64,000 bases of DNA from Ignavibacteriota bacterium (lineage in GTDB: Bacteria > Bacteroidota > Ignavibacteria > SZUA-365). The number at the start of each line of letters is the position of its first letter. The stretch's first letter is position 1. Made by a program: the position numbers and the translations under genes. The stretch is from the NCBI GenBank assembly GCA_016218045.1, contig JACRFB010000059.1:1-64000 (forward strand). The letters run 5' to 3'. Positions 52,538 to 61,900 of this stretch are shown here, in pieces. Under the pieces are notes generated by a model. It made no database searches. It saw nothing but the letters and a program-made list of their open reading frames with translations, and was not told the origin of the DNA.

Positions 52538-52909
52538 ATGCGCACAGTAAAAAAAATCCTCGTTGTTGGTGATCGTGTACTGATTTCACCGGAAGACCCG
52601 AGCGGAATGACCAAGTCCGGACTCTACCTGCCTCCGGGGGTGCAGGAGAAAGAAAAGATACAGGGCGGCTATGTGGTGAAAATCGGACCCGGATATCCGA
52701 TTCCAAACCCCGACGCAAGCGAGGAGCCCTGGGCGCCGCGGCGCGAACCGATCCGCTATCTCCCCCTGCAGGTGGAGGAAGGCGACTACGCCCTGTTCCT
52801 CCGTTCGCAGGGTGTGGAATTGGAATTCGAGGGTACACAGTACCTGGTCGTCCCGCAGGCGGCAATACTCGTACTGGTGAGACAAGAGCTGGTGGAAGAC
52901 ACGGACTGA
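52538..52909 (+). CDS. GroES-like co-chaperonin (orphan, no GroEL nearby)
   Basis: A 123-aa Cpn10-fold protein: VGDRVLISPEDPSGMTKSGL and YLPPGVQEKEKIQGGYVVKI are the opening strands and mobile-loop region of GroES, GPGYPIPNPD sits where the roof follows, and the last part ends EGTQYLVVPQAAILVLV as GroES does (usually VMSESDILAIV). It is about 25 residues longer than normal GroES, with a central insertion near residues 57-85. No groEL is within reach, so it may be a regulatory paralogue. The start has no ribosome site; the leader is CTCCTAG repeat. It sits 214 bases before hoxE. Confidence 0.85.
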   Translation: MRTVKKILVVGDRVLISPEDPSGMTKSGLYLPPGVQEKEKIQGGYVVKIGPGYPIPNPDASEEPWAPRREPIRYLPLQVEEGDYALFLRSQGVELEFEGTQYLVVPQAAILVLVRQELVEDTD

Positions 52910-53027
52910 GATGCGGCGCAAGGCACGGATCTGCCGTGCCTGAGGATGTGGCGGGTGCGGGGAGTAGAACCCGTTTCGAGAGAATTTTCACTATAGGGAG
53001 GCGCCGGACTGAACCGCCACAAAACGC

Positions 53028-53058
53028 TTGGATATTTATCGTCCGATGGGTACATTTC
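53028..53058 (+). promoter_or_regulatory. Candidate hox promoter
   Basis: TTG (53028-53030), 20 bases, TACATTTC (53051-53058): seven of eight positions of the Bacteroidota TAnnTTTG element. Expected start point near 53064, about 60 bases before hoxE. Confidence 0.5.
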
Positions 53059-53070
53059 GTGATAGGTAAT

Positions 53071-53086
53071 CGAGAAATATTTCTCG
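53071..53086 (+). promoter_or_regulatory. Perfect 16-bp palindrome, possible hox operator
   Basis: CGAGAAATATTTCTCG, fully self-complementary, lies 37 bases before the hoxE ATG and just downstream of the predicted start point: the position of a repressor operator. The regulator is not known. Confidence 0.55.
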
Positions 53087-53123
53087 TTAATTCCACAAGA
53101 AATCCCTCGACATTGGTCATCAC

Positions 53124-53648
53124 ATGCCCACATTAGCCGAAGAGCGGGAAAAACTCAAGAAGCCCGAGGCGAAATCGAACGATAACAGATTCAAGTATCT
53201 GGATCGTGCGCTCGCCAAGCACCATTTCCGCGGTGATGCATTGATCGAGATACTGCACACGGCGCAGGAACTGTTCGGCTTTCTTTCGCAGGATCTGCTT
53301 CTGTACATCGCGAAGAGTCTGCGCCTGCCGCCGAGCAAGGTGTACGGTGTCGCGACGTTTTACCACTTCTTCTCGCTCAAACCGAAGGGCGAGCACACGG
53401 TGACGATCTGCATGGGCACGGCATGTTACGTGAAGGGTGCGGGAGCGCTGCAATCGGCCGTAGAACATCTCTGCAAGTGCCGCGCGGGCGAAACAACCGC
53501 CGACGGCAAGGTGTCGGTGCAGACCGCTCGCTGCGTCGGATCCTGCGGCATCGCGCCTGTGGTTGTGTACGACAATGACGTCGCACCGAATGTCGGTCCG
53601 GAGGAAATCACGGCCCGTGTGGCCGCCTGGCTGGAGACAACACCATGA
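53124..53648 (+). CDS. hoxE: Bidirectional [NiFe] hydrogenase, HoxE (NuoE-like) subunit
   Basis: A 174-aa thioredoxin-fold 2Fe-2S protein. Cluster ligands: [13 protein letters not shown] and, 35 residues on, [12 protein letters not shown] (C-X4-C...C-X3-C). In HoxEFUYH hydrogenases it passes electrons within the diaphorase module. First gene of the operon; its stop overlaps hoxF by 4 bases (ATGA, 53645). No clear Shine-Dalgarno. The HoxE versus plain NuoE assignment rests on the whole operon. Confidence 0.93.
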   Translation: MPTLAEEREKLKKPEAKSNDNRFKYLDRALAKHHFRGDALIEILHTAQELFGFLSQDLLLYIAKSLRLPPSKVYGVATFYHFFSLKPKGEHTVTICMGTACYVKGAGALQSAVEHLCKCRAGETTADGKVSVQTARCVGSCGIAPVVVYDNDVAPNVGPEEITARVAAWLETTP

Positions 53649-55372
53649 CTATCGACGAACTATACGAGATCGGACAGAATTTCCGTCGCTCCCTCGAGTC
53701 GTTCAGCGCGGAGATCCACGTCTGCGGGTCCGGCGGCTGTTTCTCGTCCGGCGGCATGCAGATCAGGGAAGCGCTCGAGCAGGCCTGTGCCGCGCGTAAT
53801 CTCGCCTCGGACGTGCGTATCATCAGCACGGGGTGTATGGGCTTGTGCGGCGCGGGACCGCTGGTGCGCATGCATCCGTCGAACACGCTGTACGTCAAGG
53901 TCACACCCGCCGACGCCGATCGCATCGTCGAACAGCACCTCGTCGGCAACACACCCGTGGCGGATCTTGCACATCCCACCGACACGCCCTTCTTCACAAA
54001 GCAGACGCCGATAGCCCTGAAAAACATGGGACACATCGATCCGGAATCGATCGACGACTACATCGGGCACGGCGGATACGAGGCGCTCGCAAAGGCCATC
54101 ACCTACTACACGCAGGACGGCGTGATCCTCGAGGTGCGTTCCAGCGGACTGCGCGGCCGCGGCGGCGCGGGATATCCGACAGGGCTGAAGTGGAGCATCG
54201 TGCGCAAGGTGAAATCGAACCAGAAGTACGTCGTGTGCAACGCCGACGAGGGCGATCCCGGCGCGTTCATGGACCGCGCGATGCTCGAAGGCAATCCGCA
54301 CGCGATCCTCGAGGGCATGGCCATCGCAGGATACGCCGTCGGCGCGACGCAGGGCTACATCTATGTGCGCGGCGAGTATCCTCTCGCGATCGAGCGCCTC
54401 AAGAAGGCCATCAAGCAAGCCGAACGCACACAGATGCTCGGCAACAGGATCTTCGACTCCGAATTCAACTTCCGTATCGACCTGCGCATCGGCGCGGGCG
54501 CGTTTGTGTGCGGCGAGGAGACGGCGCTGATGGCCTCGATCGAGGGACGGCGCGGCCAGCCGCGTCCGCGTCCGCCGTATCCCTCGCAGTCGGGTCTCTG
54601 GGGCATGCCCACGCTGCTTAACAATGTCGAGACCTACGCCAACGTTCCCGCCATCATCCTCAACGGCGGCAAGTGGTTCGCGGGCATCGGCACCGAAAAG
54701 AGCAAGGGAACAAAAGTGTTCGCGCTCGCCGGACGCATCAAGAACACGGGACTCATCGAAGTGCCGATGGGCATATCGCTACGTGAAATCATCTTCGACA
54801 TCGGCGGCGGCATTCCCGACGGCGGCGAGTTCAAGGCGGCCCAGACGGGCGGTCCCTCAGGCGGATGTATTCCCGCCCAGCATCTCGACATCCCGGTCGA
54901 CTACGAGTCGCTCGCACAGGTCGGCTCGATCATGGGATCGGGCGGACTGATCGTGATGGACAAAAGCTCGTGTATGGTGAAGCTCGCGCAGTACTTCATG
55001 GAATTCTGCATGGACGAATCCTGCGGCAAGTGCATCCCCTGCCGCGTCGGCACCGTGCAGCTCCATAAGGTGCTCGAGCGCATGACACAGGGACGCGCCA
55101 GCATGGAGGATCTCGGCATACTCGAGGAACTCTGCGACATGGTCAAGGACACGAGTCTCTGCGGACTCGGCCAGACCGCGCCGAATCCCGTCGTCAGCAC
55201 ACTGCACTTCTTCCGCAAGGAATACGAAGACCACATACACGCACACGTGTGCGACGCGGGCGAATGCACGGCCCTCGCCGCGGCTCCAGCGCCCGAGCCG
55301 CCTTCCGCGCCAGCAGAAAAAACCACCGCAGCCAAGACCAAGCCGGGACGGAGGTCCAATGGAAGAGATTAA
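53645..55372 (+). CDS. hoxF: Bidirectional [NiFe] hydrogenase, HoxF (NADH/FMN) subunit
   Basis: A 575-aa NuoF-like diaphorase. The N-terminal thioredoxin-like 2Fe-2S part ([22 protein letters not shown]) precedes the FMN/NADH core: [50 protein letters not shown], and the 4Fe-4S site [16 protein letters not shown]. It oxidises or reduces NAD(H). After the last domain there is an Ala/Pro/Lys-rich tail of about 40 residues ([20 protein letters not shown]) of no known function. It overlaps hoxU by 14 bases; the GGAGG for hoxU lies within the tail. Confidence 0.95.
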   Translation: MTIDELYEIGQNFRRSLESFSAEIHVCGSGGCFSSGGMQIREALEQACAARNLASDVRIISTGCMGLCGAGPLVRMHPSNTLYVKVTPADADRIVEQHLVGNTPVADLAHPTDTPFFTKQTPIALKNMGHIDPESIDDYIGHGGYEALAKAITYYTQDGVILEVRSSGLRGRGGAGYPTGLKWSIVRKVKSNQKYVVCNADEGDPGAFMDRAMLEGNPHAILEGMAIAGYAVGATQGYIYVRGEYPLAIERLKKAIKQAERTQMLGNRIFDSEFNFRIDLRIGAGAFVCGEETALMASIEGRRGQPRPRPPYPSQSGLWGMPTLLNNVETYANVPAIILNGGKWFAGIGTEKSKGTKVFALAGRIKNTGLIEVPMGISLREIIFDIGGGIPDGGEFKAAQTGGPSGGCIPAQHLDIPVDYESLAQVGSIMGSGGLIVMDKSSCMVKLAQYFMEFCMDESCGKCIPCRVGTVQLHKVLERMTQGRASMEDLGILEELCDMVKDTSLCGLGQTAPNPVVSTLHFFRKEYEDHIHAHVCDAGECTALAAAPAPEPPSAPAEKTTAAKTKPGRRSNGRD

Positions 55373-56078
55373 AACCCTCACCATCGACGGCGAGATCATC
55401 AGCGCGCCGGCGCACGCCACCATATTGAGCGCCGCGTTCGAGAATGAGCTACACATCCCGACGCTGTGCAATCTCGAAGGCCTCGACGCCGTCGGCGCGT
55501 GCCGCCTCTGCCTCGTCGAAATCGACGGACAGAACAAACTGCAGCCCGCCTGCACCACGCGCATCGAGGAAGGCATGGTGGTGAACACACGCTCGGCGCG
55601 CATACAGAAGTACCGCCGCATGATCGTCGAAATGCTGTTTGCAGAGGGCAACCACATCTGCTCGGTCTGCGTGGCCAACGGGCATTGCGAACTGCAGAAC
55701 CTCGGCTACGAAGTCGGGATGGACTCGGTGCGCTTCGATTACCTGTATCCCGCGAAGAAGGTGGACGCGACACACGAGCGCTTCATCATCGATCACAATC
55801 GCTGCGTGCTCTGCACGCGCTGCGTGCGGGTCTGCGACGAGATCGAAGGCGCGCACACCTGGGACGTCGCGGGCCGCGGCATAGGCACCTTCGTCGTGAC
55901 CGACCTCGCCGGCGACTGGGGCCGGAGCGGCTCCTGCACTTCGTGCGGAAAATGTGTGCTCGTCTGTCCGACTGGCGCATTGTTCGAGAAGGGAAAAGCG
56001 GTGAGCGAGATGACCAAGAACCGCGATTTCCTCCAGTACATCGTGAACGCGAGAGAGAAAAAACAATGGCTAAAATAA
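55359..56078 (+). CDS. hoxU: Bidirectional [NiFe] hydrogenase, HoxU (NuoG-like) subunit
   Basis: A 239-aa electron-transfer subunit with an N-terminal plant-type 2Fe-2S domain ([20 protein letters not shown] then ACTT), a His/Cys 4Fe-4S segment ([18 protein letters not shown]) and two ferredoxin-type 4Fe-4S clusters ([30 protein letters not shown]). It links the HoxEF diaphorase to the HoxYH hydrogenase. GGAGG is 4 bases before the ATG at 55359; the stop overlaps the start of hoxY by 13 bases. Confidence 0.95.
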   Translation: MEEIKTLTIDGEIISAPAHATILSAAFENELHIPTLCNLEGLDAVGACRLCLVEIDGQNKLQPACTTRIEEGMVVNTRSARIQKYRRMIVEMLFAEGNHICSVCVANGHCELQNLGYEVGMDSVRFDYLYPAKKVDATHERFIIDHNRCVLCTRCVRVCDEIEGAHTWDVAGRGIGTFVVTDLAGDWGRSGSCTSCGKCVLVCPTGALFEKGKAVSEMTKNRDFLQYIVNAREKKQWLK

Positions 56079-56599
56079 AAATCGCCACGGCCTGGCTCGG
56101 CGGCTGCTCGGGCTGCCACATGTCGTTCCTCGACCTCGACGAGCGGCTCATCGATCTGCATGGACGCGCCGAACTGGTGTACAGTCCGATCATGGACGTG
56201 AAGGTGTTCCCCGCGGGTGTCGACGTGACGCTGGTGGAGGGCGCGGTGGCGAACAGCGACAATCTCGAACTGTTGGAAACGATACGCCGCAACAGCCGCA
56301 TCCTTGTGGCCTTCGGCGACTGCGCCGTGACGGGCAACGTGACGGCGATGCGCAACGGACTCGACCGCGACGAAATTCTGCGCGACGTGTACGGCGAACT
56401 GGGTGTCACCTTTGGGAAACAGGACGGTACCGTGCTGCCCGTGCTGCACGAATCCGTGACGCCCATTCACAAAGTCGTTTCTGTCGACGCCTACCTGCCC
56501 GGCTGTCCGCCCGACGCGGATCTCATCTGGTACGTGATCACGGAGCTGCTCGAAGGCAGGCAGCCCGTTCTAACCGAGGACCTTCTGAAATATGGCTAA
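56066..56599 (+). CDS. hoxY: Bidirectional [NiFe] hydrogenase, small subunit HoxY
   Basis: A 177-aa small subunit; the ATG at 56066 lies within the end of hoxU. Proximal 4Fe-4S ligands are seen in [30 protein letters not shown] and [14 protein letters not shown] (C-X2-C, C, C). No signal peptide, so the enzyme is cytoplasmic, as in group 3d hydrogenases. The short length, without medial and distal cluster domains, also fits HoxY. Overlaps hoxH by 8 bases. Confidence 0.95.
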   Translation: MAKIKIATAWLGGCSGCHMSFLDLDERLIDLHGRAELVYSPIMDVKVFPAGVDVTLVEGAVANSDNLELLETIRRNSRILVAFGDCAVTGNVTAMRNGLDRDEILRDVYGELGVTFGKQDGTVLPVLHESVTPIHKVVSVDAYLPGCPPDADLIWYVITELLEGRQPVLTEDLLKYG

Positions 56600-58040
56600 G
56601 CCCACCCGACAGATCGTGATCGATCCAGTGACGCGGATCGAGGGACACGCGAAGATCACCGTCCACTTCAACGACCAGGGTGCGGTGGAAGACGCGCGCA
56701 TCCACATCACCGAATTCCGCGGTTTCGAAAAATTCTGCGAAGGCCGGCTCGTGTGGGAAATGCCCGGCATCACGTCGCGCATCTGCGGCATCTGCCCTGT
56801 CAGCCACCTGCTCACCTCGGCGAAGGCGGGCGACGACATCCTTGCCGTTGAGATTCCCCGGCCCGCCGAGAATTTGCGCCGAGTGCTGAATCTCGCGCAG
56901 TGGGTGCAGTCGCACGCGCTCAGTTTCTTCCATCTCTCCGCGCCCGACCTGCTGCTCGGCTTCGACGCCCCGCCGGAGAAACGCAGCATCTTCGGACTCG
57001 CCGAGGCGCACCCCGACTTCGCGCGCCGCGGCATACGGCTGCGCAAATTCGGGCAGGACGTCATCGAAAAACTGGGCGGCAGGAAAATCCATCCCGTGTA
57101 CGCCGTGCCCGGAGGTGTGCGCGCACCCCTCTCGGAGGCGGTGCGCGACGAGATCCTCGCGGGCCTTCCCGAGGCCCACGACACCGCCGCCATGGGCCTC
57201 GAGTTCATCAAGGCCTTCATCGAAACCAATCACGGCAAGCTCGACGTGTTCGGCAATTTCCCGACACTGTTCCTCGGGCACGTGACGGGCGACGGTGCGC
57301 TCGAGTACTACGACGGATTCATCCGCGTCGTCGACAGCGGCGGCAACATCGTGGCCGACCGCCTCGATCCCCGCAAGTACAACGACTACATCTCCGAGGC
57401 CGTCGAGGAGTGGTCGTACCTCAAATTCCCCTACTACGCGCCGCTCGGGTATCCGCAGGGCAACTACCGCGTGGGTCCGCTGGCGCGACTCAACGTGTGT
57501 TCGCACACGGGGTCGCCAAAATCGGATCGCGAACTCCTTATCTTCAAGCAGATGGCCGGCACGCGCAATGTGGTGCTGAACTCGTTCTACTACCACTACG
57601 CGCGCATGATCGAAATCCTCTTCGCGCTCGAGCGTATGGAGGAACTGCTCACCGACCCCGACACGCTGAACCAGGAAGACATCCGCGCGAGGGCCTTCTC
57701 GAACAAACCGCACGGCGTCGGCGCCTGCGAAGCGCCGCGCGGCACACTCTTTCACAACTACACGGTGGGACGCGACGGCGTGATCAAAAAGGTCGATATG
57801 GTGATCGCGACGGGACAGAACAACCTCTCGATGAACCGCACCATCCGGCAGATCGCCATGCACTACATCAGCGATCCCGAGACCGAGATCACCGACGGCA
57901 TACTCAACCGCATCGAGGCAGGCATCCGCTGCTACGATCCCTGCCTCTCGTGCTCGACACACGCGCTCGGACAGATGCCCTTCGAGATCGAATACCGCGG
58001 ATCCGACGGCACGCTGCTCAAGCGCGGAGGACGCGGCTGA
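56592..58040 (+). CDS. hoxH: Bidirectional [NiFe] hydrogenase, large subunit HoxH
   Basis: A 482-aa catalytic subunit. The four Ni/Fe cysteines lie in the N-terminal motif [14 protein letters not shown] and the C-terminal motif [10 protein letters not shown]. The chain continues 24 residues past the motif ([16 protein letters not shown]...), so maturation by a HoxW-type protease cutting after the His is expected, but no hoxW or hyp gene is in the window. Also present: [12 protein letters not shown] and [10 protein letters not shown]. Reaction: reversible H2 oxidation coupled to NAD(P)+. A separate promoter candidate follows for the next gene, so the operon probably ends here. Confidence 0.97.
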   Translation: MAKPTRQIVIDPVTRIEGHAKITVHFNDQGAVEDARIHITEFRGFEKFCEGRLVWEMPGITSRICGICPVSHLLTSAKAGDDILAVEIPRPAENLRRVLNLAQWVQSHALSFFHLSAPDLLLGFDAPPEKRSIFGLAEAHPDFARRGIRLRKFGQDVIEKLGGRKIHPVYAVPGGVRAPLSEAVRDEILAGLPEAHDTAAMGLEFIKAFIETNHGKLDVFGNFPTLFLGHVTGDGALEYYDGFIRVVDSGGNIVADRLDPRKYNDYISEAVEEWSYLKFPYYAPLGYPQGNYRVGPLARLNVCSHTGSPKSDRELLIFKQMAGTRNVVLNSFYYHYARMIEILFALERMEELLTDPDTLNQEDIRARAFSNKPHGVGACEAPRGTLFHNYTVGRDGVIKKVDMVIATGQNNLSMNRTIRQIAMHYISDPETEITDGILNRIEAGIRCYDPCLSCSTHALGQMPFEIEYRGSDGTLLKRGGRG

Positions 58041-58071
58041 TAGAAGGTTCGCATAAAATTCCCGCGTGTTG

Positions 58072-58079
58072 TATTTTTG
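58072..58079 (+). promoter_or_regulatory. Candidate -7 element TATTTTTG
   Basis: Exact match to TAnnTTTG, with TTCG about 21 bases upstream in the place of the -33 TTG; 38 bases before the ATG at 58118. Confidence 0.45.
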
Positions 58080-58117
58080 TCTGTTTACATCAAAACACGA
58101 CTCACGAAGGACAACAC

Positions 58118-58918
58118 ATGAGAACTCTGTTTGCGCTGGCCATTGCCTGTCTTTGCGCAGGATCCGCGTTCGCACAGGATCCCGCATCGGTCCGCCCGAT
58201 CCAGGTGGGACCGCATCTCTCGCTCAACGTCACGAGAAACACAGTGGACTACAAGGTCGCGGGACCGGAACGCGACTGGGGCATGGGAAGCCGCATCGGC
58301 GTGATCGGCGACATCCCGGTGGGTGAGGATCTCGCGGTGGTCGCGAGTCTCGACTACTACACACTGTCCTTCAGCGACAAGAACAAAGCCGTCGATGTGA
58401 CGCCGAACGGAGCGTCCACCGACAAGGACGAGCTATTCCCCGACGGCACATTTCTCACCACCGAAGGATCGTTCAATTACCTCGCACTTACAACGATGTT
58501 CCGCGTGAGCAATTTCGCCTTCGGTTTCACCTTCGGCCTGCCGCTTACCGCGACAATCACGAACAGCTTCAATCCCCAGTACCCGATGCCGGTACGCAGG
58601 GTCAACACTTCGAACGACGACGTGTACATACTGCAGGAGGACATTTCTCCGCCTTCGTCGGAGCGCGCATTCCTCATCGAGGCGCGGATCGGGGGCGACT
58701 TCCCGCTGTACGCGAACGAATCCGGCTCGCTGCACCTGCTGCTGAGCGCCGCGTATCCGCTCACGCAGATGATATCGTCCGCCGCGGGCGAGGATATCGT
58801 GACGGATCTCGGCAACGGGCAGAAGAAGATCACGAAGGTGACGTACCTTCCGCATCTGAACGACAATTTCCGTCTGCCGACGCTTTCGCTCGGCGTGTCG
58901 TACCTGTTCAATCTGTGA
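58118..58918 (+). CDS. Outer-membrane beta-barrel protein
   Basis: A 266-aa exported protein, signal peptide MRTLFALAIACLCAGSAFAQ. AAGG lies 8 bases before the ATG; the long frame running in from hoxH is a shadow. The mature part alternates amphipathic strands (VGPHLSLNVTRNTVDYKVAG, LAVVASLDYYTLSFSD, FAFGFTFGLPLTATITNSFN, LPTLSLGVSYLFNL) and ends in a hydrophobic, aromatic-containing C-terminus, as barrel proteins do. It lies first of three genes (barrel, anchor-D giant, OmpA), joined by overlapping starts and stops (GTGA at 58915, ATGA at 62550), so the three are probably expressed together. Confidence 0.87.
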   Translation: MRTLFALAIACLCAGSAFAQDPASVRPIQVGPHLSLNVTRNTVDYKVAGPERDWGMGSRIGVIGDIPVGEDLAVVASLDYYTLSFSDKNKAVDVTPNGASTDKDELFPDGTFLTTEGSFNYLALTTMFRVSNFAFGFTFGLPLTATITNSFNPQYPMPVRRVNTSNDDVYILQEDISPPSSERAFLIEARIGGDFPLYANESGSLHLLLSAAYPLTQMISSAAGEDIVTDLGNGQKKITKVTYLPHLNDNFRLPTLSLGVSYLFNL

Positions 58919-61900
58919 TTCCGACGCCGGCACAGCACTGCCGCGCAGCGCGCGGATTGACACACGCACGGGCCACTCACACGGCGGGGATCATTCTGCT
59001 CCTCGCCGTGTTTGTTGCGTTCCCGGCACCGGTGTACGCCTCGGCGGCGGCCGCGCGCGTCGTCGTGGATTCGACCGGCACCGTATTCGCCGAGGATGTG
59101 GACTACGGCACGGTGTCCGACGACCAATTCCCGAGCGATAAAGTCGTCGCGCTGCGGAATACAGGCGCCACCGCCGTGACCATCGTCCGCGCGGACGTCC
59201 GTCCCGGGGCGCCGTTCCGCGTGACCGCGGGACTGCCCGCGACAATTCCCGCGGGCGGCACCGTATGGATGATCGTGCGCTTCCTTGATCCGGGTTCCGA
59301 GGGTGCGCAGCAGGACACGCTGCGGTACATGACCCAGACGTCGATGTTTGCCGCGATGACCGTCGCGCGCGGGCAGAAACGATTCCGGCTCAGCATCGGC
59401 GCACCGTCCGCGGTTGCGTGTTATCTCGGGCCCTGCGATCCCGGTCCGCTCGACACCGTGGTCGTGCTGCGCAACACCGGCACGAACGAGATAAGCGTGA
59501 GCCGCATCGCGCTCACGAACGACTCGAATTTTACACTCACGCCGCCCATACCGATGCCGCGGCGCATCGCAGCAGGCGACAACGTGCGCGTGCCGCTGCG
59601 TTTCCAGCCGCGATCCGCGGGCGACAAATACACGACGCTGCAGATCACGAGCAACGCGATGAACGCGCCCTCGCTCACGATTCCCGTCAGCGGCCGCAAG
59701 GAATCGGCCGATCTCACCGTGCTCTCGCTGTACTTCGGCAATCTCACGCCCGACCTCTTCCCCGACACGGGGACCGTGTTCATCAAGAACAACGGCACGC
59801 TTCCCATACGCATCGACTCGGCCACGTTCGGCGCGAATCCGCCCTTCACCGTGCTGGGCGGACTCCCCGTCACGCTGCAACCCAGCGGCGCGACAAATCT
59901 CGCCGTCGAGTTTGCGGATCCCGGAGTCGACGGATACTACTCCGACACCCTGGCCTTCGCGCACGAGCCGCACTGCAGTCCCGTGCGCATCCTCGTGGCA
60001 GGCACGCGCATCTCCGCGCCGAAGATTACAGGTCCGTCGACGATACGGTATCCCGATCTGTTCTGCCGTTTCACGACGCGCGACACCTCCATCCTTCTCA
60101 CCAACACCGGGGCGTTTACACTCACGATCAGCGGTGTGACGGTGACCGGCGATCCCGCGTTCAGCATCCCGTCGCGGATGCCGAAGAACATTCCCGCGGG
60201 GCGTTCCGACACGCTGACACTGCGCGTGCGCGCGACCGCCGCGGGCTTCAGATCCGCGTCCATTCTCATCGCCAGCAACGCCGTAAATGAGCCGCTGCTG
60301 CCGGTGAACGTCTTCGCGCTCGCCGACACCCCGCGTGTGCGCATCGACGAAGTGCATTTTGGCCGCGTGCCGCTCACTGCCTTCCCGGCTGTCCGCACGG
60401 TGTACGTGCACAATCCGGGCGTCGTCGCGGTGCGGCTCGATTCACTGCTGTTCCTGCCCGCGGGACGATTCACGGCCTCGGCCTCCTTCCCCATGACAAT
60501 TGGCCCCGGCGATTCGTCGGCGGTGGACATCGTCTTCGAAGCCCCGACAGCCGACGGCATGATCACGGCCTATATGGTGCCGCAGCATCAGCCCACATGC
60601 ACGCCCGTGCCCGTGCTGGTGGACGGGGAACGGCTCTCGCTTCCCCTCATATCCTCGCCCGAGGCCATCGAATTCGGACTGCTGCTCTGCCCCGACGCGT
60701 CGCGCGACACACTGCTGCGCATCGACAATACCGGAGGTTCGGATCTTCTTCTCTCGAATATTGCGCTGACGGGCGATCCCGCCTTCTCCGCGACGCTTCC
60801 CGCGCTTCCCGCGCGCATCGCGCCCGAGAGCGCGCTGTACCTGCCCGTCCGTTTCGCACCGCAAGGGAGCGGCCTCTTCACGGGACGTGTCGAGATCACG
60901 AGCAACGCCGTGAATCAGCCGTTCCGCACGGTGACGCTGCGCGGACGCAAGGACTCGGTCCTGCTCTCCGCTCCGCGTCTCGATTTCGGCACACGCCAGC
61001 CGACGCAACTTCCCGTCGTGCGGGGCACGGACGCGCGCAACAGCGGCAATGTGGACGCACGCGCGATCTCCGCGCGTTTCGCCCGCGGCATCGCGTACAC
61101 GCTCGACACGCCGCCGCCCGCGCAGATCGCTGCGGGCGCGCAGGCGACCATCTCCGTGTCTTTCGCCCCGCCCGGCGACGGCACATACGACGACACGCTG
61201 ATCATCGAATACGAGCCATCGTGCGCGACGCTGCGCATTCCCCTCAGCGGCGCACAGGTGACACGACCTGAAATGAGCGGACCCGCGGCGCTGGACTTCC
61301 CGCGCCTCACCTGCGACGGCACCGTGCGCGACACCGTCATCGTGATCCGGAATATCGGAGGCACGGATCTTTTTATCTCGGATGGACGTATCGACGGCGA
61401 CGCGGACTTCCTCTTCGAACCGCCGTTCACACCCTTCGCCATCCCGCGTCGCGACAGCGCCCGCGTGGGTGTGCGCTTCCGTCCGTTGGCCGCGGGCGAC
61501 CGCGCGGCCCTGCTCACACTCACAAACAATGCGTCGGGCACCACCACACTGCAGGTGCCGCTGACAGGCCGCAAGGAGCAGGTATCGCTCGCGGCGCAGT
61601 CCCTCGCATTTGGCACCGTCGTCCGCGCTTCCATGCCCGCCCGCCGCGCCGTCTGGGTGCGGAACACGGGCACCATGGCCGTGACACTCCGCACACATAC
61701 CGCTGCGGCGCCGTTCACGCTCGAGACCCCCCTGCCGCGCACCATCGCCGCGGGCGATTCGACGCTTCTCGATATCCTTTTCGACGAAACGGCCACGGAT
61801 GCGTCGGCGAAAACCGACATCACCTTCACGACAGACCCGGATTGTGGCGTCCTGCTGCTGACCGTGAGCGGAGAGCAGGTGACACCCGCCGCGCGCATCG

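Larger units (their letters stand above)
52910..53123. other. Gap upstream of the hox operon
   Basis: Contains a hairpin without T run (GGCACGG/CCGTGCC, 52922-52940), then the candidate promoter and the palindrome listed separately. No gene. Confidence 0.6.

Noticed and set aside
52989-53000. CACTATAGGGAG, identical to the core of the phage T7 promoter
   Set aside because: Only the core matches; the upstream recognition half is not present and no phage polymerase gene is in view. Chance similarity.
56900-58117. ORF extending the 58118 barrel protein 405 residues upstream
   Set aside because: It lies antiphase over hoxH, is Arg-rich and lacks signal character. The signal peptide and AAGG place the start at 58118.
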